Assembly: GCA_009792885.1 (NCBI GenBank)
Contig: WMCF01000208.1
Coordinates: 372,001-436,000 of the forward strand
DNA length: 64,000 nt
From: Eremophila alpestris peregrina
Taxonomy: Eukaryota > Chordata > Aves > Passeriformes > Alaudidae
Reading direction: 5' to 3'
The notes below the pieces were generated by a model. That model was not told where the DNA came from. It saw only the letters and a program-made list of their open reading frames with translations, and did no database searches. A program made the position numbers and the translations under genes. Position 1 is the first letter of the stretch. Every line of letters begins with the position of its first letter. Below are positions 42,801 through 52,600 of this stretch, piece after piece.

Positions 42801-43595
42801 ATGCAGCAACTGTATTTCCTATAACCACTCCACATTCCCATTCACACACTTGGGGATCAATCACTCCTCAGAAACCACACCACTCAGCACTCTTGTTTGT
42901 ATCTGAAGTCACCAATACTTCAACAAGAAACTGGAACAAATACTGAATAACCACACCTGTGCAGGTGTGCTAAATGACAGGACAATGCATGTCAGACAAG
43001 CTGTAACACTAACAGCTGACAAAATTACATGGATTCCCCTGAACATAACAGCTCTCTTTCCCTGACACTCTTCAACACAAACGTGCAGGACACTGACACA
43101 ACTCACACTTTTACCATATTCCATATAGGGACTGGGGCTTTTAAAACTGGGAAAAGAAAAAGCTTGCTTAGCTATAGATTTAAGTATAGTGAGGAGAGTT
43201 TAGGAACTTCCTTATTAACATGCATCACATAAAAAGACTGAATAAGCACGTCTTCAATTATTCTGTGCATACCTCTGAGATCATTAACATTCCTCCTCCC
43301 TCAAATGCTTGGCAGCAAGGTAAATATTATACATTAACATAACAAAAAACCCAACTCAATTCATACACAATGCCAATTCACAAAATGAAAACTAATTTTA
43401 TAATATTGCTTTAGATCACAGGCAGGGACTGATGTGAAGCAGGACAAAACAACAAAGATATTATATCCCATTCAGTCCCATTATCAATTCTGCTCCAAAG
43501 GAAAAAAGTCCTTTTAGACAAGTTCTGGAGTCAGAAAAAACAGACAAAACTTACCATTCAGGCCCGAAGTTAAGTGTCTGAGTTTCTGCTGCCAT
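647..43595 (-). CDS. GIGYF2: GRB10-interacting GYF protein 2, N-terminal ~546 codons (spliced, partial)
   Basis: Cytoplasmic scaffold protein that, in known vertebrates, recruits the cap-binding protein 4EHP (EIF4E2) and the helicase DDX6 to repress and destabilise mRNAs, and binds proline-rich partners through its GYF domain. Twelve coding exons with GT-AG junctions and continuous reading frame (41, 130, 96, 109, 112, 41, 180, 218, 160, 201, 191 and 160 nt) translate to a protein closely resembling the N-terminal half of human GIGYF2. Visible elements are the 4EHP-binding motif around residues 41-52 (Y41, Y43, M48, L49), an Arg/Gly-rich stretch at about 106-155, a probable DDX6-binding segment near 283-305 (W287, F299, F305), acidic low-complexity sequence at about 310-430, and the start of the GYF domain at W536. 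The frame stays open through the last exon, which is cut off by the window edge. EFHD1 upstream and KCNJ13 nested inside agree with the known vertebrate locus. Confidence 0.96.
807..1533 (-). other. GIGYF2 intron 12
   Basis: 727 bp of intron with short T-rich and A-rich runs (about 1180-1380). Nothing else is recognised. Confidence 0.8.
1534..1724 (-). CDS. GIGYF2: GIGYF2 exon 12 (residues 430-493)
   Basis: 191 nt, entering in phase 1 and ending in phase 0. It encodes a Pro/Ala/Thr-rich stretch (SLAQPLPQISADTA, LPPPVSNSNPALRPV) ending in the conserved APGMGSIPTDPDDEEG and LKHLEQ. The acceptor is TTTAG|ATTTGG and the donor GAGCAG|GTAAAA. Confidence 0.95.
1725..2224 (-). other. GIGYF2 intron 11
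   Basis: 500 bp of intron with no recognisable feature. Confidence 0.8.
2225..2425 (-). CDS. GIGYF2: GIGYF2 exon 11, variable linker (residues 363-429)
   Basis: 201 nt, phase 1 at both ends. It encodes an Ala/Ser/Pro/Glu-rich linker (EAVEEAAQASSPAA..., then FERKEESVPERTEK). This is the least conserved exon relative to human GIGYF2. The spliced frame and flanking signals (TTACAG|AAGCAG, GGGAAG|GTAATA) support it. Confidence 0.9.
2499..2658 (-). CDS. GIGYF2: GIGYF2 exon 10 (residues 310-362)
   Basis: 160 nt, phase 0 to 1. It encodes KVQKEPIPEEQEMDFRPVEE and then a highly charged Glu/Lys/Ser segment. It is separated from exon 9 by an 88-bp intron and from exon 11 by a 73-bp intron. Composition is low complexity, but the first 20 residues match GIGYF2 closely. 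Confidence 0.95.
2747..2964 (-). CDS. GIGYF2: GIGYF2 exon 9, Arg-rich and probable DDX6-binding segment (residues 237-309)
   Basis: 218 nt. It encodes GWREHMERRRRFEFDFRDRD, an Arg/Asp-rich run, then SLPEWCLEDAEEEMGTFD and SGAFLSLK. The Trp...GTFD...GAF arrangement (W287, F299, F305) resembles the DDX6/Me31B-binding region described for GIGYF proteins; that assignment is from family knowledge. The exon is strikingly CpG-dense compared with its surroundings. The acceptor is GCCTTAG|ACGGCC and the donor TTTAAAG|GTGAAA. Confidence 0.95.
2965..7808 (-). other. GIGYF2 intron 8
   Basis: 4.8 kb AT-rich intron. It carries one CR1 3' end (about 6785-7050) preceded by a poly-T run near 6688-6702. No other gene or RNA is recognised; small open frames here lack similarity and coding character. 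Confidence 0.8.
6785..7050 (+). mobile_element. CR1 LINE 3'-end fragment
   Basis: The plus strand reads like the avian CR1 3' region: GGGGACCTTATCACCCTGTA, AATTTCTTCACTGAAAGGGT, GGGAAGTGGTGGAGGCCCCA, CCCTGGAGGGATTTAAAAG, then GACATGGTTTAGTGGTGTCC, and ending in AAAGGTCTTTTCCAAACTTA with an ATT-rich tail. It is 5'-truncated, as usual for CR1, and inserted antisense to GIGYF2. The element has many point differences from the CR1 pattern I remember, suggesting an old copy. Exact limits need a repeat library. Confidence 0.88.
7809..7988 (-). CDS. GIGYF2: GIGYF2 exon 8 (residues 177-236)
   Basis: 180 nt, phase 1 at both ends. It encodes VRPNFEEGG, GRKHEFIRSESENWRIFREE, then the acidic EDEDGGWRLAGSRRDGERW and RPHSP. 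These are highly conserved GIGYF2 sequences. The acceptor is CTTTGCAG|TGAGAC and the donor GTCCAG|GTGAGA. Confidence 0.96.
18823..19303 (+). CDS. KCNJ13: KCNJ13 first coding exon (residues 1-159; coding from 18826)
   Basis: The acceptor TTTCTAG ends at 18822 after a long pyrimidine tract, so the exon starts three bases before ATG. It codes the N-terminus, TM1, pore loop with TIGYGTM, and most of TM2. The donor CACAG|GTAATC at 19304 splits the Gly codon (phase 1). Beyond the donor the frame runs only 14 codons of unrelated sequence. The N-terminus is Ser/Thr-rich and a few residues longer than human. Confidence 0.96.
18826..20779 (+). CDS. KCNJ13: Inward rectifier potassium channel 13 (Kir7.1), complete coding region
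   Basis: Two-pore-helix K+ channel subunit (tetramer) of epithelial membranes such as retinal pigment epithelium and choroid plexus. Coding parts 18826-19303 and 20157-20779 join to 366 codons (human about 360). Visible parts are TM1 at about 61-86, extracellular Cys residues flanking the pore, the selectivity filter TIGYG (125-129) followed by Met131, TM2 at about 137-159, the basic PIP2-binding stretch AKIARPKNR just after it, and a cytoplasmic immunoglobulin-like C-terminal domain ending in SETGLTE. The Met after GYGT is the hallmark of Kir7.1 (human Met125; other Kir channels carry Arg) and explains low Ba2+ sensitivity. The PKA site RRTS (S293, human S287) is present. The ATG has A at -3, and an in-exon acceptor just before it implies an upstream non-coding exon. 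The gene lies antisense inside a GIGYF2 intron, as in other vertebrates. Confidence 0.97.
19304..20156 (+). other. KCNJ13 intron between the coding exons
   Basis: 853 bp, AT-rich, phase 1. No feature is recognised within it. Confidence 0.9.
20157..20779 (+). CDS. KCNJ13: KCNJ13 last coding exon (residues 160-366 and stop)
   Basis: Acceptor CATGCTCCAG|GTGCTT. It opens with GAFVAKIARPKNRALS, directly continuing TM2, and carries the whole cytoplasmic domain (NHTR-type core, YHCITASSPLA, FELVVFLSA, QRRTSYLPSEIM, GEYQIKMENFDKT). The stop TAG is at 20777-20779. GC-rich coding sequence contrasts with the AT-rich flanks. Confidence 0.97.
20780..21160 (+). other. KCNJ13: Probable KCNJ13 3' UTR with candidate polyA signals
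   Basis: Two candidate signals follow the stop: ATTAAA at 20823-20828 and AATAAA at 21140-21145. Which is used, and whether the UTR runs further, cannot be decided from sequence. Confidence 0.4.
26374..26414 (-). CDS. GIGYF2: GIGYF2 exon 7, 41-nt small exon (residues 163-176)
   Basis: A small exon of only 41 nt, encoding RGDRRFEKPGRKDP. The acceptor is CTTTCTAG|GGGAGA and the donor GATCCAG|GTATGG. Its length is not a multiple of three, so skipping would shift the frame. It precedes the 18.4 kb intron that holds KCNJ13. Confidence 0.93.
26415..26933 (-). other. GIGYF2 intron 6
   Basis: 519 bp between two short coding exons. Nothing is recognised in it. Confidence 0.8.
26934..27045 (-). CDS. 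GIGYF2: GIGYF2 exon 6, RG-rich region (residues 126-162)
   Basis: 112 nt, entering in phase 1. It encodes GRGRGESGFYQRSFDEVEGG, then FGRGGGREMHRSQSWEE. The match to the vertebrate GIGYF2 arginine/glycine segment and the following SQSWEER is clear. The junctions are TTTTCAG|GCAGAG and GGAAAG|GTAACA. Confidence 0.94.
27046..33646 (-). other. GIGYF2 intron 5
   Basis: 6.6 kb intron. A GC-richer patch at about 29340-30000 holds a 211-codon open frame on the plus strand with no recognisable similarity (see findings). There is a short C-run near 27798. No repeat family or RNA gene is identified. Confidence 0.8.
33647..33755 (-). CDS. GIGYF2: GIGYF2 exon 5 (residues 90-125)
   Basis: 109 nt, phase 0 to 1. 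It encodes RNFSMSVNSAAVLRLTGRG followed by a Gly/Arg/Ser-rich run (GAPRGRSSSRGR), the beginning of the RG-rich region. The acceptor is TTGGCAG|AGGAAT and the donor GGTCGAG|GTGAGC. The sequence downstream on the minus strand stays open for a while but no longer resembles GIGYF2, so the donor position is firm. Confidence 0.95.
33756..38613 (-). other. GIGYF2 intron 4
   Basis: 4.9 kb AT-rich intron. It carries an LTR-like element at about 38037-38500, near the end closest to exon 4. Nothing else is recognised. Confidence 0.8.
38037..38500 (+). mobile_element. Candidate solo LTR of an endogenous retrovirus-like element
   Basis: A block of different composition from the surrounding intron. It starts TGTT and ends CTACTACA, allowing TG...CA termini. 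It has a TATA box (TTTATATAA, 38194-38202) about 160 bp in, a CG-containing upstream part and a T-rich 3' part, the general layout of a short LTR. The style is familiar from passerine LTRs, but that is recollection. No target-site duplication is found at these exact ends. A 7-bp CTCTGAG does occur both at 37973-37979 and directly after 38500, so the true 5' limit may lie near 37980. No internal retroviral genes are present. Confidence 0.5.
38614..38709 (-). CDS. GIGYF2: GIGYF2 exon 4 (residues 58-89)
   Basis: 96 nt, 32 whole codons, phase 0 at both ends. It encodes an acidic, proline-rich segment from IPSDLLDKEFLPIL through PFTEEEQ, which in human GIGYF2 belongs to the auxiliary part of the 4EHP-binding region. 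Because it is symmetric, skipping would keep the frame but would remove part of that interface. An LTR-like repeat ends only about 113 bp beyond its donor. Confidence 0.96.
38710..40861 (-). other. GIGYF2 intron 3
   Basis: 2.15 kb intron. An A7-C9-A9 low-complexity tract lies at 40602-40626 and a short TA run near 39400. No other feature is seen. Confidence 0.8.
40862..40991 (-). CDS. GIGYF2: GIGYF2 exon 3, 4EHP-binding motif (residues 14-57)
   Basis: 130 nt. It completes Trp14 and encodes the proline-containing segment followed by YRYGREEMLALF, the canonical 4EHP-binding motif of the family (residues 41-52; Y41, Y43, M48 and L49 are the contact positions known in human GIGYF2). The exon ends in phase 0 after an Asp-Asn-Lys. 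The junctions are CTTTCAG|GCTGCG and AATAAG|GTGAGC. Confidence 0.96.
40992..43554 (-). other. GIGYF2 intron 2
   Basis: 2.6 kb AT-rich intron with homopolymer runs (A13 near 42069). No gene, RNA or transposon is recognised. Confidence 0.8.
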
Positions 43596-43634
43596 TTTTT
43601 CCTGTTCTATTCCTCTTTTTTAAAAAGTGTGAAC
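43555..43634 (-). CDS. GIGYF2: GIGYF2 exon 2 (start codon; coding 43555-43595)
   Basis: The acceptor TTTTTCAG|GTTC ends at 43635. A 39-nt purine-rich leader then precedes ATG at 43595-43593, in a strong context (A at -3, G at +4). It encodes MAAETQTLNFGPE plus two bases of the next Trp codon, matching the vertebrate GIGYF2 N-terminus. The donor is TGAATG|GTAAGT at 43554. Confidence 0.95.
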
Positions 43635-46600
43635 CTGAAAAATAAAAATATTTATTATGAAAACAGCTGGATTGATACTGCCCTTCATAGATTAACTCAA
43701 AATACAAAAGCACACCTGGTCATACAAAGAAGTGAAAAAAATTGACTACATTAGAACGTTTTTAAGGAATCCATTTCAGCTTTCCAACACAGATTGATTT
43801 AGTAATATAGGAGCAACTGCATCAAGATTTCTTCCCTAAATCCCTCTTTTAACAGCTCAAACAGGACACTGGATTAGGGTGTCTGAGGAAACAATTTGTA
43901 CAAACACAGAGAACTTGATGCATAATCCTCTTCCCTAAGAGCAGTAATGCTTAATTAACAGAATTGCCGCTTCCTGACAATTACAAGAGGATAAAAACCC
44001 CACTAGAATTACAGCAAGACAGACTTGCCAGCTGAGTGGCAGAGTATTCAAGAATTTTCCACTGCTCATTCTTGAAAAATAAGCCTCCTAAAGATTGAGT
44101 ACATCCAAAATACTGTGGGGCAATTCAAGTAAACCATCATGCACACTTGGGCAGAGACAAGCTTCTAACACAATTCCTAGCAGCATTAATTGGATGGCTG
44201 TCCCACCACTTCCTGCACTGCCTATAATCCTTCTGCTGGGGGTGGCGAGTTTTCAGATCAATCCATGTGCATCACCAGGGAACCTGGGATTTTTCACTCC
44301 TAACATCAAAGCTAGTCTAGTATCAGTAATAACAAAAAGGCTGGCACTCAGCATTAAACAATGATAACACAGCTGAAAAGCATCAGATACAAGGACAAAG
44401 CACTAAAAAACCAAACAGGATCAAGCTGTTCCCTGGTTCTGGACCCACTCGGCCCCACTCTTCAGCCTCTGAAACACCTTCTTAAAAAACTGAGGATGCT
44501 GTGTCATGTTTCTCTACTAAGAGTCCTTAGCAATTTAGTATCTACAAGAATTCTAGTCTCATCCCAGTGAGCTGCTAAATGGCTTTCCCTATCCCTCATT
44601 TTGGCCACTTGTGAACTCTTCCTCTTCTGTATTGCATTCTGGTAAGTTACTCCATCCCTAGAAGTTCTGACTGTATGAATTTTGAACTGAAAACAAGACA
44701 GCTGTAAGTGAATGGAACTGTGCTGAATACATCCCCCCCCAAAACTGAATAAAACAGATGTGCAGATGATCTAAATAGGTGTGACAGGTGAACTGAATAG
44801 ACAACATCACCCAGAAATAAAACACACATGAAAAAATTTACAGGCAAGGCTAAGAGAAAAATGTTGGACAAGAGGCACTGCCCTGAAAATGGGCAAAGAT
44901 TTGGGAGGAGGAGGACAGAGAAGAAGGAAAAGGCTTAGGAAAGCTAAGGCAGCAAGTGCACCAGAGGAAAACACTAAAGCCACATCAGAGCAGATGAAGC
45001 AGAGGGAGTGGAAATCCTGTGCTGCTTCTGCTGGCTCTCAAACTGGCAGCCAAAAGGGGAGAGTGTGGAAGCCAACCTGAGAGGAACCTGCCAGTGACTG
45101 CACACCACACCTGGCTCATGTGCAGGAGAAGCTGTACTAACTGGAAAGGCAAGTTGGAGTGGACAAGGCAGCACTCACATCACAGGAGGTAAAAGCCAGG
45201 GTGGAGCAAGAAAAAGGATGAGGAATTCAGAGATGGGAATGAACAATCAGGTCACAGATTTAACCATTTTGGCTAAGCAAAAGGCATCAACTTTTCACAT
45301 CTTTATCATCTAGATCACTCTCTTGGGTCTTAAAATTTGGTATTAATAATGGAAATGTTGATTTTGGTCTTTATTAAAATGCTGTTTCCCTAATAACCAA
45401 GGATGGCAAATTATACCTAATATTTCCTCCTTGGTATAATTTGATGAGGGAAAAGCCTTTTTCTGACAGCTGGTTTTGTGAGTTGAGGTTTTCTACAACC
45501 CAAAGGCTATGGACTGAGGAATCTCCCCAGCCACAGATTTTATATGGGCAGAGAGCACACACAGGCAGCCTCAAGCTGAGGCAATATTTTGACAATGGCC
45601 AGTTAACACCACTGCTTGGCCAACAGCAACATTTTTCCAAAGTTTTCTTCAAATAAGGTCAATACTTTATCAAGGTGCCAGTGCAACCATATAAACAGTT
45701 GGAGTTTTCCTGCATATTTTTAGGGAAAAATGGAATTGGCTTGTAAACTGGAATTGGGACCCCATTTCCCTGGAGTGACAGCCACAACCAGCCATCAGCA
45801 TGCAGGAATGAAAAGGGAAGAAATCACATCAACCCTACCAACAACCTGCAGGCTGGCAAAGGGGAAAAAAACCCTCTTTTGTCAGCTGTTTAGTACTCTG
45901 AAAGTCAGAATTCCACCATGTGAATATCCATAAACTGTCATCCAATAACATGAAGCATTTAAGTGGCTTTCACTCACAATTAACAGGTAATATACATCCA
46001 GAAGCTGCCATCAGCAACACTCATTTCACTGGTTCACTTTAGGAACAATGGTTGTTTTACTGAGCTCACAGTTTCTTAAATTATTTTTCAAGCTCACTGT
46101 TTATATTTAGTCCCTTAAAAATGTATTAAAGCTCTCAAACATCTGCTAAAGACACAAGCCAGAACTTGATTCTATTAGCTAGATTTATGTGTTAAAATAC
46201 ATAAGATGTTTCAGCTGAAGGTCTACAATTACTGTGGCACATTTAGCCCGTAAGCTCTGGTATCTTATTTAAAACACACAGCTAATAAATATCTAGACAA
46301 AAAGCTGTTTCCAGAGACTTGAAATATCAAAACTACCATGTCTTCCAGACTTTGCTCAACCTCACATAACTGCCATTTAAGGCTCATTTCATACTGAAGG
46401 GCACCTGCATTAAGATTTTCAGGCAATATTAAATTCCTACATTTCCATTACAGAAATCTCTCAGCTAGCAGCACATGGCTCTCTGTCTCACCAAGATGTT
46501 CTGCTGTTCTAGGTAGACACTACCAAGACAGAGGTTCTTAGCATTCCAAGTAAGCCTAGGCAATGGCTGCATTCAGGTCTGACCATCTAATCTTTTCTGC

Positions 46601-49600
46601 AGCCAAAAAAAAAAAATTTAAATATTTGGACTGTCATTGTAATTTACAGCTTTGGGACCACTGTGTGCTTAGGTTTTTTATTAATTTTGGAAACCTAAAC
46701 CTTGAAAAAAATATACCACTGATCCTTCCTACACCCATCTATTTTATTTTTAAGTGGTCTATTCTTTGATCAGAAATGTTTAGGAAGAAAAGTATCCTTT
46801 CCTTTCAAGGCAGTTCAGTTGCTACTGTAGGTCTGAAAGAGCCTTTTAAACCTAGAAATTGGATGAAAATGTGTGAACCAAAGAACACAACAGAAATCCA
46901 ACATGAGCAGATTTTAACACAAGGAAATGGGTTCTCCATAAATAAATATGGAAAAGGAATTTAACAGCAGTGTTCCACATTCAACAGCAACATTTCATCA
47001 AGATGAGAAAACTTCACCTTCCACAAGCAAGAAAACATTCCATAGGCAGCTAGTAGAGCTAGCTAATGTCAGTGCCAGTAACTGTGGTTTTTTTAAAAAT
47101 TAACAGGTTGACTGAATAATTAATGCTGATTTTCTCTAATTCTTGAAATATTAAAGATGATCCACAATTGTATGCAAGCCACCTTTGAAGTACAATGGTA
47201 AACAGGATGACTCAGGTGGCTACACAACCTGTTTGATATTAATCACTGGTAAAGCAGACAACGCTGATTAAAGGCCACTGACATAATTAAGGCCAGGCAA
47301 CAGATTTATGGAAGACATGCAATCAAAATACACTCTTGTAAGAGTAGAAGTGTCATTGCTTGAGCAAGTAGATAAATTTTAACTTCTGCAGGACGTTTCA
47401 ATTCAGCAGAACGTTAAAAAGTACAAAATCATTCAGAACCACACAAAGTCTCAAATCATCACAACCTAATTTTTCTTCTTTTCTAAAGAATCTACAACAA
47501 CCAACCTCAGACAGAACAAAAGTCTCAAAACCAAGTAAAAGGTAAGAAGCTATCTCCTACAGTCTGTAACACTGGCCACAGAACTTCTAAAACCTAAGGA
47601 TGACAAAGATGGATATGGTAAATAATGGAAATGACACATCATCAATAGAACCATCATGAATTATTCAATGACTCAGTCCAGTATAGCAGGTTGCACTGAA
47701 TGAGGCAAAGTCAAAAAACTCACAAGCAGAAAATGCAGGTGATATATAAGAAATGCAAGACTATTCTGGAAAAACAGAGCCCTGAAACCATGTTGAGATT
47801 TAAGACATTAATTAACTGTTAAAGGAATAAATGATACAACATTGACTAGAAGAGCTAACACTTAACCCAGGAAAAAGAAAATGCACAGTAAATATACACC
47901 AAATTTTACCACTAAAGGGATATGGTGTCTTTTCTGTTGTAAGAGGCAAAAGAGCTGATAAATCAGGTGTTCAAAAATTGATAAGCCTGACAGACATGCC
48001 ATACAGTGAGAAGAAAAAACACCAACAACATACTAAAGCTCTATTTATTGAGCTTTGAGAAAAAACTAAATATCTTAGTCTGTAAGGGATCACTCAGGTA
48101 AAAATATCCAAAGACCCAAGTTTATTCAGTGAAGGGACTGAAGCAAGACATTCAGAGGTGATCAACAAAGTCAGCTGGCTTTAGATCAATCTGAAATTAT
48201 TTTCGAATAAGTATGTTCTAGTTTAAACAGAAAATTAATCAGAAAAAAAAAATCTATTAGTCACATTATACAAGATGCCAGACAAGTCACAAGAGTCTCT
48301 TCTGGCTTACCAAACCTGATTCCTGATAAAGGCAGTGAATTTTCCAAGGCCTATCTACCCACACACCACAAAGTTTTTCCTAAGGGAGCAATGTCCAAAC
48401 CATCCACCTCTCCAGAAACTACGCCTCTATTTTCACACATTTCTAGATCTCTAGAAATCTTATAACCTCCCTGTCTCAAACCCTTACAAAGTATTTCTAT
48501 CTCTTGGCAGTTTCTGTTCAAAAACTGTCCATGACTACCTCAAATGGCACTTCTTTGCTCACTGCACAGATGCACAAAGCTTTATGGAGCACCTCAGCTT
48601 GCCACATGTTCCACCCTGGTCAAGAACGACAAACACAAGTAGCCCTTCAAGGATAGAAATGATACAAGAGACTAACAAGACCTACACACCTAATAATCAA
48701 ATCCAAGAAAAATTCAGAACATTAAGTAACACAACTCCAGATGTTCACCTCCTTTCCTACCTACTACTGTGAACTTGGTGGTTAGAGGCAGGCTGGAGAG
48801 CTATCCACTTCTTGCTTCACCTGCACACAGCCAAATGAGAATGCTTTTCCCACTTTCCCCACCAGAACACGGCGTGACTCCACCTTTATTGCCAGACTCC
48901 CAGCCAAAGGCAGACACCAGCGATTAAGCTTCAAGCAGAGTCAGGGAACCACACCCTTGGCCTTGCCACTGGCTGGATCACAAATGCTTCTCATTCCAAA
49001 TCCTATCCCAAAATCCTGTCAGCATTCACTCTCCAGCTAAAAAAAAACCCACTTCCACATCTGGCTACCTCATCCATGGAAAACTTGCTGGTAGATCACT
49101 ATTTTGTCTGTGCCCTTCCACAAGGCATTAACAGGTCAAGATGCCAAGTCTGTCTGTCTGGTCCCCAGCAAGGCCAGCAGCCAGACTGTGAATGCAACCA
49201 AAACCCCACTGCACCACCTATCTCCCAGTTGTCACACAGCTTCTTCCACTTTGAAGAAGCTATATTAACTGAAAACAATCACTGAATTAAGAGATCTGGG
49301 TTGCTGAGAGGGTTCAGGGGTTCATTTTTAAAATGTCATTTAAATAACCAGCTTCTTTGGGCTTTGGAAATTCTCTCCCTCCCCTCCCACCCTGTTCCTT
49401 AAGGTTTCCTCCTCATGCAGTTCTGAGACATCCTAAACATTCAACAGTGTTTAATAAAATATTTTAACAGAAAGAATCAGAGTGCATACTACATATGAAC
49501 TGCAATACTTTTCAATAGCTCATCCATTTTTTCAAAATTTGCTAAAAAATTGACTTATTTTGATCAAAGAACCCTATCTTTGTAAACTGACTTGTGGTGT

Positions 49601-52600
49601 TACTCTGATCCTTAGAACTCTTCAAACTTAGCATTACAGAGAAAATCACATATGCAGATGATTCAGCATTAACTAAGCCTACCATAAAACTTCACTGGTT
49701 TTAATGGTGGTTGAATGGGGCCTGTGATTTATTAAGTCATGACATGTTTTTCCATAAAAACCTTGCCATATGCTCATGATCAGCCTCACTCACTTTCTGT
49801 CACACACAGTCTACCACTGACATCAGCCCTCCTTTATGCAGGAGGCCGGAGCAAAGAACCACCAAAGGCTCTTCCAACTAAATCATCCTCAGATTCTAAC
49901 ACACTTGGCTCAAAAAAATCAGTTTATAAATCCATTACTTGTCAGCCAAACCAACTCCTTGCCACATGACATTCTGACTCTAAGGCTGAAGGCACATGAA
50001 TTCAGATATTCAGCTATCTATCCTCACAAAACTTCACCCAAAGTCATCTCTGGAGTGTCCAGAGCCTATCTCTTCCTTGTTTCTTCCAGTCTGAATGGAT
50101 ACACCACCACACATGGACCCCACCTGTTTTCACCCAAACTGATCTACCCATGGGCATCTATAGCCTCTGAGTCTCCCAGTCACACAAGACAGTATCTTTA
50201 TCATAAAATATTACCAACAGAACGTAATTTACATTTACTGTCAGGAACAGAAGATAAAAAAACCGTTTCATTGTAACAGAACCTAAAATAAGTATTTCTC
50301 TACTGAATAAAAGGACAGCATTTCAAGTAACAAAACACTTCACAAACTGCAGTGCATCATGCTTACTTTCACTGGAATAGTAACTATTTAACAGTACAAA
50401 AATATCTTTCTAACCACTTTTTGTAACTGTATATGTAAGCTTGTTTATCCATTTATAAGACAAACTACATATACAAGCAGACCTACTAAAGCCATCAAGT
50501 TATTCTTTATTTGCCTAGATTTGTTTAAACATATGGCCAAAGAGAGAAAATCATGATAATTCACTGTTTTAATAACTGAGACAATCAAAAAGTAGTAAGT
50601 GATCCAAAAAGCAGTCAACAACACACTACTTTAAAACAATTCTTCAAATATCCATCAAAATTTTTCATTGACCTACACACTCTACAACCTCTACACAGCT
50701 CATGGGATTCCTTCTACTTTTCTCTATAATCCTGAGGTCCATATATCCAGCTTCTATATAGTAAAAGCTTTAAGGATTACAAGAGGCTCACTCCTGAAAA
50801 AAACACACTTTGCTTTTATGCTTGGGAAAAACCTCAGATGCATCCAAACAATTCTACACATCCTTCCCATGGGTGGAAAAAAAATAAAAAAAATAAAAGT
50901 CAAAGAGAAAAATTTCAACAGCAGTTTTCCATGCAGGCATCAAGCCATCTCTACAGTGTCTAAATTCAAGGAATGCTTAATCACCTTTAGAGGAAATGGA
51001 ATGAAAGCCCTCCCTCTGCAAAAAAAAGAAGTGGACACATTTTGCAATCAACACACAGTGGCAATCTCAGCTCCTAATAAAGCAATGCAAAGACTTCAGC
51101 CTGCTACAATCTCCAGCTGCCATCTGAGCTAAACATGAAAAAATAATGGTAATAAACATCCCCACGATGAATTGGTTATATATATATATACCCACACACA
51201 TATCACCACCAACCACAAGAGGGCCAATGCCGTACAGACCTTGTCACTTAAAACACTTAGTTCCAGCCATAACTTAGGCACACCTTGAGCATACTTGCTA
51301 AGTTTTCTCACTTTTGGTGATCTCCAAGCCAGATCCTTTATACAAACAAAAAAAAAAGTTCCGGAGTTGAGAGCAAGAGACACGAGGAGAAGCTAAACTG
51401 GGCAGGAAACTGACCTTGTTCCCACAAGAGCAAACCCCATCCACCTGCAGCATTTCACACACCTTGGATTTCAAATGTCACTCTATGATTTAAAATAAAT
51501 TGATGAGAAAAGCACACAAAGAGTCCCTTTCAAGGCAACTACTTCCTCAGTAAACAAAGAATGAGGTTTCTCCTCATTAAGGCATCCAATGGCTCTCCAG
51601 CAAGCTGTGTAGGGAGAAGGCTCCCTTGCTCTGCCCCATAGCTCTACCTATAACCATGAATTGTATATACAATTTATCTCCACTCATCTTTGAGCAGAAG
51701 CACTGAAGGGGAAAAAAGTAAGAAAAACAGAAAAGTTAAGAAAAACTGCTAGGAAATGGATTTTATTTTTCTAAATCAGACTATGAGAGAATAGCATACT
51801 TTAAAAAGTCCTAAGGAAGAATTTTAAAGACCTCAATGAAAGAATAAGAAACATATATATGACAGTTACTTGAACTTGCAAGACCAGACTGAAGTAGGCA
51901 AATTCAAATTTCACATTCTTAGTAATTTAAATAAATTAATTAATTAAGAGAGAGACCAAAGGGGAAAGCACAGATCATAGTGCCCAGCTCATCTTCATCA
52001 GTTATGTGAACCAGTGTTTTCCCTCCCAGATTTAAATAAAGACCTTTCAGCATAGAGAGATGTACCAGCAAAGCCTTCAGCCCCTCAGGTATCCCAACAA
52101 CCTGTTCCATGGGACTCTGACATCTAGGGCTGTTTTTATTTTAATGAAGTATCTATAGATCTTTAAAAACTGCTTATTTTTTTCATACATTCAAGTATGA
52201 CAGAACTTCATTCAGACAACTGGCCTTAGCAGAGAGACACAGTGATGCTTAGTCTCAATTCCTTAAAAAAACCCAAAACCTACTTTGCACTCTCTTTTCA
52301 CAGTTTTTTTCCTCAACTGAGGAGTAAACAGTAAGGAAAAATTAATTACAAAGCCCTCAACTGTCTATTTACAAGCTTTTTTTTCACTTACATAATCACA
52401 GGGATTTTAGTTTTAATTGACTGTATGTTTTAGAAAGGCAAACAAAAATGCTAATAGGAGCACCTGAGGATATTTTACAGTCCTCAAGGTCAACACCTGT
52501 TACAAAAAGAGGGTCTGCAAGAGTACAATTTTTGACTGTGCTATCAAGTTTTTTTTGTAAGCACCCTATGAAACAAATCATTCCTGCTCCAAAACCCCAT